Below, piece after piece: positions 1 to 11,339 of a DNA stretch of 64,000 nt; within the stretch, counting starts at the first letter, position 1; each line of letters opens with the position of its first letter. The notes under the pieces are model-generated. The model had not been told where the DNA came from. It did not search any database and saw nothing but the letters and a program-made list of their open reading frames with translations. Origin of the DNA: Dipteronia dyeriana (lineage: Eukaryota > Streptophyta > Magnoliopsida > Sapindales > Sapindaceae). The DNA lies in contig CM065296.1 of the NCBI GenBank assembly GCA_032871835.1, positions 6,768,001 to 6,832,000 of the forward strand, in the 5' to 3' direction. The position numbers and the translations under genes are program-made.

Positions 1-1
1 G

Positions 2-2200
2 TCAAAGAAGGAAACGCACAAGATTGAGAAATTCAATGGTTTGAATTTCAGCTTCTGGAAGATGCAGATGGAAGATTATCTATACCAGAAGGATCTGCAT
101 TGGCCGATAAAAGAGAGACCAAAGGATATGACCGATAAAGATTGGGAAAAGAAACGAAAACCGAAGAACATGGATGATGATGACTTTGAACTCCTGGACA
201 GGAAAGCATTGGGAGCAATTCGTCTCAGTTTGACTAAGCAGGTCGCCTTCAACGTAAAAGATCAACAGACAGCCAAAGATCTAATGGATACCTTATCATA
301 CCTATACGAACAGCTTTCTACGGTAAGGAAAGTCCATCTTGTCAAGAAGTTATCAACCTTGAAGATGGCGAAGGATCAGAACTTTAAAGACTTTCTGAAC
401 CAGTTCAATGAAGTAAAGGACGGGTTATGTTCTTTATCTATGGGGTTTGATGAGGAGTTTATGGCGGCGTTTCTACTCACCCAAATGCCAGAAAGTTAGA
501 AGACGACATACCAGTCGATTGTCAACTCGTTCGGGAAAGAAAAATTGAATCTTCACCAGGTTATAAACATGATCATGATGGAAGAGATCAGAATGCGTGA
601 AGAGGGATCAGGGGCATCTACATCTTCAGCATTGAGTTTGAAAGGTAGAGAAGGTAGAGGCAGAAATCGAAACATAAATCAACGGGGAAGATCAAAGTCT
701 AGAGGTAAGTCCAAACCAAGGAATTAGGCTAACTATTCGGGAAACCAGCAACGAAGCAAAATGGATGCTGAATGCTGGAATTATGGTATGAAGGGCCATC
801 TCTCGTATGAGTGTAGATCTGAGAAGAAAGATAAGGGCAAGAGCAGTGCGAATTGTGTATCTGAGGAGTCAGATGACTGCCTTATCTGCTCGCTGGAAAG
901 CAAGACGGAGTCCTGGGTCTTGGATTCGGGAGCGTCATTCCATGCCACACCTCACAGGGAATTGCTCGAGAACTACGTCTCAGGAAATATGGGTAAAGTG
1001 TATCTTGGTGACGATCAAGTATACGATATTACCGGGAAGGGAGATGTGAAGATTCAACTGCAAGGGTCAGTTTGGAAGCTCAACAATGTGAGGCATATAC
1101 CAGACTTAAGGAAGAATTTGATCTCTATTGGGCAACTGGCGTCAGATGGTTTTGTGACGACTTTCACAGGTGATAAGTGGAAGATTTCAAAAGGTACATT
1201 GACAATCGCCCGAGGAAGTAAGAATGGGTCACTTTACACAACCACGGATGGATGTGGTTCAGTCGCTATGGCGGAAAGCAAAGACGATCCGAACTTATGG
1301 CATCAGAGATTTGGGCACATAAGTTCTCAAGGGTTGAAGTGTCTGCATTCAAAAGGTAAGTTACCGGATTTAAAATCTGTTGAGGTTGATTTCCGTGAAA
1401 GCTGTGTTCTAGGAAAACAGAAGCGAGTGAGCTTTAAAAGGGCTAGAAGAACACCGGTAAAAGAGAAGTTGGAACTAGTGCACACCGATATTTGGGGTCC
1501 AGCTTCAGTCTCATCAACCGGAGGTAAACTGTACTTCATCACTTTCATTGACGACCATTCCAGAAAGGTATGGGTTTACTTTCTAAAATACAAGTCTGAG
1601 GTATTTGATGCTTTCAAGAGATGGATAGCCAAGGTTGAGAATGAGACATGTTTGAAGATCAAAAAGCTGCATTCAGAAAATGGTGGAGAATATGAAGACA
1701 ATGAGTTCAAGAGGTTTTGCTACCAAAATGGGATAAAGCTCAGTAGAACGGTTCCTGGAACCCCACAACAGAATGGCATAGCAGAACGGATGAACAGAAC
1801 ATTGACTGAGAGAGCCAGAAGCATGAGGCTACACTCAGGGTTGCCAAAACAGTTCTAGGCAGAAGCTGTCAATACAGCAGCATATTTGATCAACAGAGGA
1901 CCATCAAAGCCCTTGAACCTCGCTATACCAGAAGAGATCTAGATTGGGAAAGAGGTAAAAATTTCTCACTTTAAAGTATTTGGGTGTGTTTCTTATGTAC
2001 ATGTAGGTGATTATGCGCGGAATAAGCTAGACGCCAAGTCAATAAAGTGTACTTTGGTGGTCTATGGAGAGGATGAATTTGGTTACAAGCTGTGGGATGA
2101 CCAAAACCGTAAGATGATCATAAGTAGAGACGTTGTCTTCAACGAAAGGGTCATGTACAAAGACAGAAACACACAGATGTCTGAACCGAAAGTGCCAGAA
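2..2200 (+). pseudogene. copia gag, protease and integrase part of the polyprotein (defective)
   Basis: The frame opens at the window edge inside gag; FSFWKMQMEDYLYQK is the typical copia gag (UBN2-like) start. The zinc knuckle near 773-814 reads CWNY..GH....C, so its second Cys is Tyr. The protease motif WVLDSGASFHATPH (about 913-954) is intact. A gag-pre-integrase HRFGH-like block (LWHQRFGH) and the integrase core follow. The first catalytic Asp is in HTDIWGP. The second block reads HSENGGEY, with Glu where Asp is expected. The Glu in QQNGIAER is kept. Stops: TAG at 497, 725, 1856 and 1940. By comparison with the family, those at 497, 1856 and 1940 replace conserved Trp codons. Confidence 0.93.
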
Positions 2201-3961
2201 TTTTTTGGACCTAATGATGTACAGGATAGAGAGATCATGGAACATATCAAACAGAATGATGAAGAGCAAGGTGTGCAGCCCCAGGTACAAAAACCAATCC
2301 CACCTAGAGATGTTCCAATAACACAGGTCCAGAATACATTAAGAAGATCAACTCGAACTCCTATACCAAATAGGAAATACTTGCACTACATGCTGCTGAC
2401 AGATGTAGGAGAACCTGAGTTCTATGATGAAGCTTGTCAGGGAGAAGATGCGAGCAAGTGGGAGCTTGCAATGAAGGATGAGATGGAGTTGTTGGCATCT
2501 AACCAAACTTGGGAGTTAACCAAGTTGCCTGAAGGAAAGAAAGTCATACAGAATAAGTGGGTGTATCGGATCAAGGAGGAACATAACGGTTCCAAGAGAT
2601 ACAAGGCACGACTCGTAGTCAAAGGTTTCCAACAAATTGAAGGTATCGACTACTCTGAATTTTTTTCTCCTGTTGTTAAACTAACTACGATCCGGTTAGT
2701 GTTAAGTATTGTTGCAGCAAAAGGGTTATATCTGGAGCAGTTAGATGTGAAGACTGCCTTTCTTCATTGAGATTTGAAGGAAGAGATATACATGAAGCAA
2801 CCAGAGGGGTTTGCAGAAAATGGCAAGGAAGATTTGGTATGCAAGTTGATGAAGAGCTTGTATGGTTTAAAACAAGCTCCCCGACAGTGGTACAAGAAGT
2901 TTGATGGGTTCATGCAAATGAATGGCTACTTGAGATGCAATGCTGACCACTGCTGCTACTTCAAAAAGGTTAAGTCCAGCTTTATAATATTGCTACTTTA
3001 TGTTGATGACATGTTAGTAGCTGGTGCAGACTTAGAAGAGATAAATAATTTGAAGAAGCAACTTTCGAGTGAATTCGAGATGAAAGATTTAGGTCCAGCA
3101 AAGCAAATTCTTGGAATGAGGATTAGCAGAAACGAACAGGAAGGTACATTGAAGCTGTCACAAGTAGAGTACGTTCGGAAGGTGTTACAGAGATTCAGCA
3201 TGGAAAATGCTAAACCAGTAAGAACACCTCTAGCTAGTCACTTCAAGTTGTCTAAGGATCAGAGTCCGAAGAAGGAAGAAGAGAAAGACCTCATGGCTAA
3301 ATTTCCTTACGCTTCAGCCATTGGAAGTCTAATGTATGCCATGACTTGCACAAGACCTGACATTTCCCAAGCAGTGGGAGTTGTGAGCCGTTACATGTCC
3401 AATCCGGACAACCCTCACTGGGAGGCCGTGAAATGGATCCTAAGATACCTGCAAGGTACAACAGAAAAGTGTCTAACTTTCAAGAGAGCTGAACTCAAGC
3501 TGGAAGGTTATGTGGATTCAGATTTTGCCGGAGAAGTGGATCATAGAAGAAGTACCACCGGATATGTGTTTACAATTACAGGTACTACAGTTAGTTAGGT
3601 GTCTCAGTTGCAGAAGATAGTAACAATCTCTACAACAGAAGCTGAATATGTGGTTGTGACAAAAGCAAGCAAAGATTTGATATGGTTACAAGGGTTGTTA
3701 GTAGAGTTGAGATTCGATCAGGTGATGAATGTGTTGCATAGTGACAGTCAAAGTGCAATACACTTGGCCAAGAATTCAGCGTTCCATTCTAGGACCAAGC
3801 ATATAGACCTGCGCTACCACTTCATTCGATCGTTAATTGAAGAAGGGGTGTTGAAGCTAGTGAAGATTGCAGGAACTAAGAATCCAACTGACATGTTAAC
3901 CAAGCCAGTCACTACTGGAAAACTGGAGTTGTGCTCAACTTCAGTTGGTCTTCAAGAGTAA
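2201..3961 (+). pseudogene. copia reverse transcriptase and RNase H (defective)
   Basis: Same frame as the upstream gag-integrase part. Reverse transcriptase begins near WELAMKDEMELL (about 2460). It includes KARLVVKGFQQ, QLDVKTAFLH, LYGLKQAPRQWY and an intact catalytic YVDDMLVAG (about 2999-3025). RNase H follows with the TEAEY and DSQSA blocks and the terminal ADMLTKP-like block. A TGA at 2768 falls where the family has Gly, between AFLH and DLKE. A TAG at 3596 replaces the Trp of the VSWVSQ block. The frame ends with TAA at 3959-3961. It could not give a full polyprotein without readthrough of the stops. Confidence 0.94.
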
Positions 3962-4042
3962 AGACATGGGGGATGAGCGCACCATAATTTATTCACTAAG
4001 TCATCAAGGAAGGATGGAGAACGCCTATTGAGTTTCAATCTT

Positions 4043-4054
4043 CAAGTGGGAGAT
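4043..4054 (+). other. polypurine tract of copia element 1
   Basis: The purine-rich run AAGTGGGAGA lies immediately before the TG that opens the LTR at 4055. This is the usual place for plus-strand DNA priming in copia elements. Confidence 0.75.
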
Positions 4055-4670
4055 TGTTGGGTTATGTGAAGCCAGAAACAGGTGAAGAAAACAATTCTGA
4101 CAGGTGGCGCGGCGGAGGCAGTGACCCAGACCGCGACACACGCAGCGATGAATCACAAAGGATACATGCTGTGCGTACTGCGTCGCAGACAAGGTGCACA
4201 CACCGCGGTCTGTGGAGCGGAGTTTCACAGAGGTGTTACGCGTTGTAGACCGCGACCCAGGCATGTGCCTACACAGCTGTCCAGACTGCGGTAGTGACGG
4301 GTTTTGCGAGAAATTGGAAATCCTGCGTGCACAAGCAATTGGAATAGGAAATAAATTCCAATTAGGATTTTGACTAATCCTAGTGATCCCATATAAATAC
4401 CACCATTATTTATACTTAAAAGGAAAGAAGAATAGAGCAGAAAAATAAGTGCGTAGTGTGTGAGAAAATTGCTAAAGAGAGAGTAATTGTAGAGAGACTG
4501 AAAGAGAGACAGAGAGATTGTAATCAACTCTGAGATATAGTGGATTGAGTGCGGTGCGCTCCGTGGATGTAGGCAAATTGCTGAACCACGTAAAATCTTT
4601 TGTGTCTTCTTTTATTATTGCTTTCTATTTGTGTTTAGATTTGTGTGATTGCAATTTCTTCTCCACAACA
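4055..4670 (+). repeat. 3' LTR of copia element 1 (616 bp)
   Basis: The LTR runs from TGTTGGG to CTCCACAACA with matching 5-bp inverted ends (TGTTG and CAACA). It contains a TATA box at about 4392-4398. The block near 4560-4600 (GTGGATGTAGGCAAATTGC) resembles the U5 of TNT1/Tork LTRs. Its right boundary is fixed because the next bases continue the coding exon of the minus-strand aminotransferase. Confidence 0.9.
4392..4398 (+). promoter_or_regulatory. TATA box in the LTR of copia element 1
   Basis: TATAAAT lies in the U3 side of the LTR. Initiation would be expected about 30 bp downstream, near 4425. In a 3' LTR, transcription from here would read rightwards, antisense to the aminotransferase gene. 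Confidence 0.5.
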
Positions 4671-6161
4671 ATCGGAGACAAGTTCAACTCCGAGCATCAT
4701 TCCTCTTCCTCTAACATCTCCAATAATTTCATATCTGTCCTTAAGTGCAGTTAGTCTTTCTTTCAAAAGGGATCCTACAACGAATGCATTATTCTGAAGC
4801 TTTTCTTTCTCGATTACTTGCAAAGCAGCGAGCCCTGCCGCTGTACATACAGGATTCCCACCAAAGGTGTTGAAGTAACCGCTGCGAGTCTAGACCTCAG
4901 CAACTTCAGGTGTAGTTACTACAGCACCAAGAGGAATTCCGTTTCCAATGCCCTTTGCCATTTTCACTATGTCAGGAACAACGCCTTGGGTCTCAAATCC
5001 CCAGAAATGGCTCCCTGTGCGACCAAACCCACACTGAACCTCGTCGGCAATACAAAGGCCACCTGCTTTCTTGATACTTTGATAAACAACAGGCAAGTAA
5101 TTTGGGGCATGTTCTATAATGCCACCCACTCCCTGACAAAACGGGAAAACATCACATCTATTACCAAGAAGATGAATTATTAAATTGTTACATAAATTTG
5201 TGGGGATTTTTTGGGATGGGATGAACTCGAGTCTGCAACCTCGTACTACATACTATAGGTTTGAGGATTTTACTACCAAGATGATATAAAAACAATGATA
5301 TGATCTCTTAAATCTATTCCACACATGCACATACAAATAATAAGAGGAAAATGTACGGTTCAAGGTGGATACCTGTATAGTTTCGGAAATAAACCCGGCA
5401 ACGTGACCAGAAGTTCCAAAGTCAATGAGGTCTTGAACATCTTTTGCATATTTTTCCCCATCCGAACCAGACACACCTCTGTATGGGTCTGGGTTGACAG
5501 CATGATGAACTCCAGTCTGAACAACATTAAATTTCCAGTTGCACTGAGCAGTGGCTGCCATGGTTCCGGCAGCGTTACCGTGATAAGCGTTCCTCACAGA
5601 TATAATGTCATTGTATTCTGTGTACAGTCTCGCAATCATCATCGCCAGCTCGTTGGCTTCCGTTCCTGAGTTCGTGAAGAACACAACCTTAAGTTTACCA
5701 GGCATTTTGGAGTCTAGGGCATCGGCGAAATCGGTGATGGTGTGGTTAAGGTAGATCACAGTGGTGTGTTGTATGCGGTTGATTTGGTTTGTGATCGACT
5801 TGACCACATCGGGATGACAGTGGCCGCAACACACCGTAGCAATCCCTCCATAAGCGTCTAGGTATCTTCGTCCGCTCTCGTCGAACAAGTACTGCATCTT
5901 GCCATCCACTATGTTCAGTGGTTTGTTGTAGAAATGAAACAGCGAAGGGCTGAGATAAGCCTTGCGCTTCGCAAGGATGTCCGCGGCTGAGGGGCCGGTG
6001 TAGGGAGGAGGAGAGTAATCCAACGGGGGCAGTTTTCGGAGAAAACCTTCATTAATATGCTCCACAGCAATCTCCTCCTTTTGAGCTAAACCAGAGAAGC
6101 AGCAGCAGCGACAGAACCGGGGAGAATTCGTTTCCGATAATGCCAGAAGAAATCTCATCAT
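4671..6161 (-). pseudogene. alanine-glyoxylate aminotransferase 2 homologue (AGXT2/PYD4-like), disrupted
   Basis: This is a class III PLP-dependent aminotransferase of the plant AGT2/AGT3/PYD4 group. The family is mitochondrial or peroxisomal and uses glyoxylate or beta-alanine type substrates. Exon 1 (6161-5373) gives 263 residues, starting [16 protein letters not shown], an Arg/Ser-rich leader that could be a transit peptide. It includes [17 protein letters not shown] and [13 protein letters not shown] 240-bp GT-AG intron follows (5372-5133). Exon 2 (5132-4671) has [11 protein letters not shown] and the Lys-containing MAKGIGNG, the PLP site. Two lesions are seen: an in-frame TAG at 4892-4890 after TTPEVAEV, and the LTR of copia 1 directly after GVELVSD. 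About 60 C-terminal residues would lie beyond the element, outside the window. Preserved introns mean it is not a processed copy. GIATV, YLNHTI and NWKFNVVQ fit the PYD4-like branch best. Confidence 0.9.
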
Positions 6162-6204
6162 CTTCTCCTTCTTGCTTCTCGATAGTGCTTCTTACCAAGG
6201 TGAG

Positions 6205-6222
6205 TATGATTATTATATAATA
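6205..6222 (-). promoter_or_regulatory. possible TATA region of the aminotransferase gene
   Basis: On the minus strand, TATTATATAAT lies about 50 bases upstream of the ATG at 6161. A minus-strand core promoter would be expected about here. The surrounding DNA is AT-rich, so the match is weak evidence. Confidence 0.3.
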
Positions 6223-6319
6223 GTTATAAGCTAATGTTAGACAACCAAAATGACCCATTTCAAGTAAAATCTATCTATAGATTTGAATGACAACCAATTT
6301 AAATAAAGTGCATTAATTA

Positions 6320-6450
6320 TTTTTAGTTAAGCTGGGGTAATAATTAAAGCTAAAAGTTAAGAAAATAGAAGGCTTGAACACTCCTAAATCAAGAGTTCGA
6401 ATTCTGTCGACGACAAAAGACTAATAATAATAATAATAATAATAATTGGT
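6320..6450 (+). repeat. SINE-like relic with (TAA)n tail
   Basis: TAGTTAAGCTGG (6324-6335) fits an RNA polymerase III A box at 11 of 12 positions. AGTTCGAATTC (6394-6404) resembles a B box. A TAA repeat (about 6421-6447) could be the tail. The A-to-B spacing is longer than usual and I found no clear target duplication, so this may be a rearranged or chance match. Confidence 0.4.
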
Positions 6451-7027
6451 TTAGATAAATAGATAGATAATAATAATAATAATAAAGCAAATACTTCCAT
6501 GATTAGTCCTCACTTAATTAACTTTATTGGTCCTTGCTGTTATTAAAAAATTTATAACCGTCAGTTAACAATAGACTTATAGATTTCAAAAGTCCTATTA
6601 CATCATTACATGAAAATTTAAAGTAATTAAGTATTGGTACAAAAAATGAGCTATGCTGAACGTAAAATAATAAACTCTCATATTTATAAATACCGTAAGC
6701 GTAGTTGTTCATAGTTGTTCATTTGATGGTTTTACGTCTTGTAGTGTAGTTGGTCTCGTCACTCATCTAGTTTATATTTTCGTGAATTACTGATACGTGT
6801 GTATTTATTGGTGTTGGACAGAGAAAACAAGAGGCTATCAGGTGGTTTTGGGCTTTCGGTGGGCGCAACTGGTTTTCTAGATCGGAGAGAGGATCCTCCT
6901 TACGAAGAAAAAGAAAATGACCTTTTTGTCTTTGTGAGACCAGTTGTAAACATTAAATACTTGAGGGTAATTTTGGAGTTTCGAATGATAGTGGTGACAT
7001 GTATTGTTGTGTGTTATGTTATCCGAC
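6451..7027. other. intergenic, no gene seen
   Basis: AT-rich DNA with a second short (AAT)n run near 6468-6484. A 91-codon open frame at 6799-7074 has no recognisable domain and runs into the Tourist-like MITE, so I do not call it a gene. Confidence 0.7.
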
Positions 7028-7763
7028 TAAGGCTCAGTTTGGTATTGTTGTGCTGTGGGGAGAAGTGTTTTTGAAATTACTGTGGGGGAAATTGTTTTTG
7101 GAATTGCTGTGGGAAGAATCAGCTCAGTGTTTGGTAAACTGATTTTTAAAAGTGCTGTGAGAACTAAAAGCAATTTCAACGTATTTGGTAAACTAAGTGT
7201 TGTTAGTGTATAAAATTACTAAAAGGACATAGATATCTAAATGGTACTAATGTGCTATACTTTATATTTTTCTTGTTTATTTTTGTTTAGTGTTTTATAA
7301 TTATGGTACTTTATTGAATTAATTAGCCTCATTTTTTATTCTACTTTATTTAATTAATTAACCTTATTTCTTTATTTCTTTATTTATTTATTTATTTTAT
7401 TCTACTTTATTTTTTTATTTCATTTTTATTCTACTTTATTGAATTAATTATCCCAATTTTTTATATACAGTTATGGCAACATTTTTTTTTATAGAAATAT
7501 AAGTCCATTTTTTTTTGTTAAATTTTGTTAAAGGCAAGGAAAAAGTTGGAAAGTTAGTAAAATTTCATTTAATATAGCACGTTTTCTAAAAGCAGAAGCC
7601 AAAATCCAAAAGCATGTATTTGTAGCTTCTTAAAAACTCAGTTGGGAGAAGCTAAAAGTGACCAAAAGCACTTTCCCGCGATTTTACCAAACACCCTGTC
7701 TTAAATCCAGAATCACTTTTGGTCCCAAAAGCAGCTGGGGAAGCAATGCCAAACTAAACCTAA
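7028..7763. mobile_element. Tourist-like (PIF/Harbinger) MITE, 730 bp, with TAA target duplication
   Basis: The element at 7031-7760 starts GGCTCAGTTTGGTATTG and ends with the inverted form of GGTTTAGTTTGGCATTG; 14 of 17 terminal positions match. It is flanked on both sides by TAA (7028-7030 and 7761-7763), the 3-bp target site typical of PIF/Harbinger elements. The subterminal parts are also inverted (short blocks rich in AAAAGC and GCTTTT). There is no transposase frame, so it is non-autonomous. Confidence 0.85.
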
Positions 7764-8548
7764 ATATATTCCACCGATTATGTCTTCCAAATGTGGTCAA
7801 ATTTAGTATCAACATTAAGATTGATGTTCTAGTTACAGTATATTTTAGCGTATATTTCTCGAATCTTAAGAGTTAACTAATCAGATATTCTGAATGATTT
7901 ATTTATTATTTGTTGATCGATAATGTTGTATGTAGACGAATTCTGTAAATGTAAGCAACGTAGCATTCCTATCAGTGCACGGGACGTCGGAGTGAGTAAG
8001 CAATCACATTGGATTGCAGTGCTAGTGAAGTAGTGAGAAAGCTTGCTCAAACATTGTGATGAAGGATGTGAAGATAACTTCATCAATACCTGGAAAAGAG
8101 GTTCGTGCATTGTGCAAAAACGTCCATGGAACCTCTACTTCCAGATGTCTCTTATCTTTCACATTGACAAAAATGTTCACCGATGATCTGTCTCTCAAGT
8201 GTTACAACAACTCTCATTTCAATAATAAAAATAAAAATTATTTCCAGAAGATGACTTTGAATGTGTATCTGAATCTGAATCAGCTAATTGAAGAAAAAAA
8301 AAAACAGTATTGATTGATAATTTACCCATAATATATAAAATTTTCTTGAAAATATGTCATTGATAAGTTTTTCAAATATAATTTTTTTTTTAAACATGAC
8401 CGATATTTTGATAATATTGATGATATTTTTATAGATATTTATTGTAATTATAGTTGTTTGACTATATGAAATTAACCACCCATATAAAGGCCACATAGCT
8501 TATCTTATAAATTAAGAATTGAAGTACAATTGACATTCCAAAATAATT
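7764..8548. other. intergenic, no recognisable gene
   Basis: Open frames at 7877-8110 (minus) and 8056-8313 (plus) overlap each other and show no family motif. The stretch 7930-8180 is less AT-rich than its surroundings and could be an old coding relic, but I cannot identify it. Confidence 0.55.
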
Positions 8549-9540
8549 AAGGGCCGTTTAGTATTAGGTTCCGTCCTGCAGCTGTTTTTCAGTTCGTTTT
8601 CGTTTTTGTTTTTTAAAATCAATTTCGAATTCGTGTTTATTAACCGTTTTTCATTTTATTTAAAAAAAAATAAAAATAAAATGAAAAATAAAACCAGTGT
8701 TAACTGTGAAATATTTGAAAAACGTAAAATACTTGTTTTTGGTTTCATTTTATTTTTCACTTTTTTTTATTAAAAAAATCATTTTTTTGTTTTTTTTACT
8801 TTTCTTCTTCTTCTTGGACGATATCCTCGTCATTGTTCTTCTTCTACTTCTACCTCTTCTTCTTCCAGAGTTCTTTTTCTTTTTGGGGCACTCGACATCG
8901 GAAGAGGTGAGCGACACCGATCTGGCTCCAACACCAGATGACCACCGATCTGCTATTCTTTACCGTCGATCTGTTCTTCTTTGTCATCGTTCTCTTCTTC
9001 TTTGCCGTCGATCTCTTCTTCTTCTACTCCTCCTCCTCCTTCTTCTCCTCCTCTCCGATCTGATTTTCTCTTCCTTTTTATTTTTTATTTTTATTTTTGT
9101 TATAATTTTTTACTATTATTTATATTTATTAAAATAAATTTTTATTAATAATTTAAGAGTTTGGTTTTGATTAATTGATTTTTTGATATGTTTTTTTTTG
9201 AAGTAATTTGTGAAGTGTTACTTTTATTTAATATATAAATTACAATACAAAAATCACATTGGTTAATTATTTAATCAATCAATTTATATTTGTTATAATA
9301 TTAAACAAAATATAAAAATTGATATTTCAATTTTTGATAGTTTTTGAATAACCTATCAGACGCGTTTTTTCTCTTTTCATTTTCAAAATATAGCTTTCAA
9401 TATATGCTACCAATCGAGCTTTTGGATTTTGAAACTGAAACCAAAAATACCGATTTCATTTTCATTTTCATTTTTCTTTTAAAAAAATGGTAAACAAAAA
9501 ACGCTTACTGGCATATTTTTAAAATGGTGTTTTTGAAAAC
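8549..9540. repeat. low-complexity stretch, possible degenerate DNA transposon
   Basis: It opens TAA-GGGCCGTTTAGTATT, resembling plant MITE ends. Blocks rich in TTTTCATTTT and AAAATGAAAA at both sides are loosely inverted. The middle (about 8800-9060) is made of CTTCTT and CCGATCTG repeats. No matching 3' terminus or target duplication was found. The frame at 8697-9137 is a product of pyrimidine repeats. Confidence 0.3.
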
Positions 9541-10059
9541 ATATTTGAGTGATGATGTTGTCAATTCACTTGATATCTATTCACACTCTATTTATAATAA
9601 TTTTTTTAATGACAATCTTATCCGTAATTAAATTATTATCTATATATATAAAAAAAAAACTAAAGACATTTACACACCAATCTTACATTCTCCGATCCCC
9701 CTCTTTTTAACCTTCCGTTCAATTTTTTTTTCATACACCTTAAACTATATAATTCATTGAAGATTTATTTAATTCTAAAGTAATAAAAAATGTTATTATT
9801 CAATTAGCTAGAAACAAACGTTAAATACAAAGTAAGTAATTAATAAAATTTAAACTTACAATTTTTTATTTTTTTCGGAAGGGAAAAGTATATTTAGATT
9901 TGAGTTTAATCTTCTTAACATGAAACACGTTTAAAAAGAAGTGTGAAAAAATGAGGAAAGAGTAGAGATACTTTATACTGTGACTAGAGTTGAGAGAGAG
10001 GAAGAGAAAGAAAGATGAGGGAACCCTAGAAAAAAAAGTGAATAGTGGTTGTTGCTATA
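9541..10059. other. AT-rich intergenic DNA
   Basis: Homopolymer A and T runs and a short (TA)n. The last 100 bases (GAGAGAGAGGAAGAGAAAG and similar) may be the 5' start of the LINE whose ORF1 relic follows. Confidence 0.5.
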
Positions 10060-10400
10060 GTAATTTCGTCGTCACTACAGTATTTTTGTCAATACTACAA
10101 TATTTTCTCTTCTGCTACATTATTTCTGTTGCTACTACAGTTCCTCCCTACAGTATTTTCCATCACTACTATAGGTCGCTACAGTATTTCGCTACAGTAA
10201 CTCCATTATAGTGTCGTGCCACTACAATATTTTCGTCGCTGCTATAGTGCCCTCACTGCAATATTTTTGTCACTGCTATAGTAATCCCGCAACAACGACA
10301 CTACAGTATTATGCTATAGTAATTACCGTTACAGTGATGCTACAATATATCTGTTACAGCATATGCTATAGAAATTTTACCATTGCTACAGTGCCGCCTT
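10060..10400 (+). repeat. degenerate CTACAGTA-type repeat array
   Basis: The octamer CTACAGTA and close variants (CTATAGTA, CTACAATA, CTACAGTG) recur roughly 20 times in 340 bp. They often sit in a longer phrase such as CTACAGTATTTTCGT, with irregular spacing of about 10 to 25 bases. The array ends just upstream of a LINE ORF1 relic in the same orientation, so it is probably a 5' untranslated or promoter repeat of that LINE. Confidence 0.7.
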
Positions 10401-10449
10401 TTCAGGTTCTACTAGGGTTTCGATAATTGTTTGAGTTCTCGAATTTAGG

Positions 10450-11327
10450 GTTTTGGCCGATATCGAGCTCTATGGATCCTATGTGCATAGATGTCGCTTT
10501 GTCACTTTCGCCTCCAGTAGCGATACTGAGCCCGATGGCGGTTTCTTCCTCATCGCTGGTCAGGTTGTTCTAGTGACTTCTTCTTCTCGGGTTGTTCCTC
10601 TCGCATCTGGTGAGGTATGTTCTTTGGTTGGTGAGCCGATTCCTCCTCAACATATGGGGGGTCTCTCGGTGATTGTCCAGATTCGGGTACGGGTCTCGTT
10701 CTGAGTTCAAAGTCTATATTCCAGGGTGGTAAATCTTTGCAGGTCTCTTCAAATCTTCTTCGGTTGAGACTTTATCGGTGCCGTCATTGCCCTCCAAGAA
10801 AATGGAGTATGTTTTTGTTCGGGAAGATCTGTTTCTGTTCGGGTAGATCTGGTTGCTTCTCAGGCTCATCTTGAGTTGTGTAGGAATGCTCTTATTGGTT
10901 GTGTGGTTATTTCCAATGGTGAGCGGCCCTAGAAGGTTGTGGATCTTAAGGCGAGACTTAGCAAGCATTGAATGCTGAATTCTGATTAGCGCCTTATATC
11001 ATTAGGGAAAGGCTAATATCATATTATTTTAAAGTTTCAGGCAGAGAAGAATCTTGTTTGAGGGTCAAGTTCAGTTCAACTGAAGATAGGTATTCTTCGT
11101 CTTCAGCCTTGGGTCTATGATCCTTCGTGGGAATACCGGCATCCGAAAATTATTCCTGACTTGACTAGAGGGATTGAGGTGCCATTGCGGTTGGACAAGA
11201 CTACTAGTGATGGGGATTTTGGTTATTATGCTAGAGTTTTAGTTGATGTGGATGTATCGTCAGTGCTTCTACTTCAGTGTTGCTGGAGAGGGTTGAATTT
11301 CATAGTTCATTTGTAACTGTTGAGTAT
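10450..11327 (+). pseudogene. LINE ORF1 relic with DUF4283-type domain
   Basis: The reading opens near 10453. It continues through several frames and stops into LEKARL-like, RLISLGKG, WVYDPSWEYRHPK, GIEVPLRLDKTTSDG and YYARVLVDVD. This order (W..RLI.LGKG, then P.W...., then G.PLR.D..T, then ARVLVEVD) is characteristic of the DUF4283 region found in plant LINE ORF1 proteins and related zinc-knuckle proteins. After 11260 the frame shifts again, with LLERVEF, and stops at VTVEY. The zinc knuckle that should follow is missing; the next DNA looks like an LTR. This LINE family differs from the RRM-type LINE at 32-54 kb. Confidence 0.65.
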
Positions 11328-11339
11328 AACTGACATGTG

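Larger units (their letters stand above)
1..4670 (+). mobile_element. Ty1/copia retrotransposon (Tork/TNT1 type), 5' part outside the window
   Basis: Gag, zinc knuckle, protease, integrase, reverse transcriptase and RNase H follow in the copia order in a single frame. A polypurine tract and one LTR (4055-4670) follow. The 5' LTR and start of gag lie left of base 1. The LTR ends are TGTTG and CAACA. The base after the LTR is inside an exon of an aminotransferase gene on the other strand, so this element disrupts that gene. The expected 5-bp target duplicate on the right is ATCGG (4671-4675); its partner is outside the window. The element is dead: six in-frame stops and some altered motif residues, but no frameshift. 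Confidence 0.95.

Noticed and set aside
6799..7074. 91-codon open frame
   Set aside because: No motif; its end lies inside a MITE.
8697..9137. 146-codon open frame rich in Leu and Phe
   Set aside because: Pyrimidine repeats give it; no recognisable protein and it lies in low-complexity DNA.
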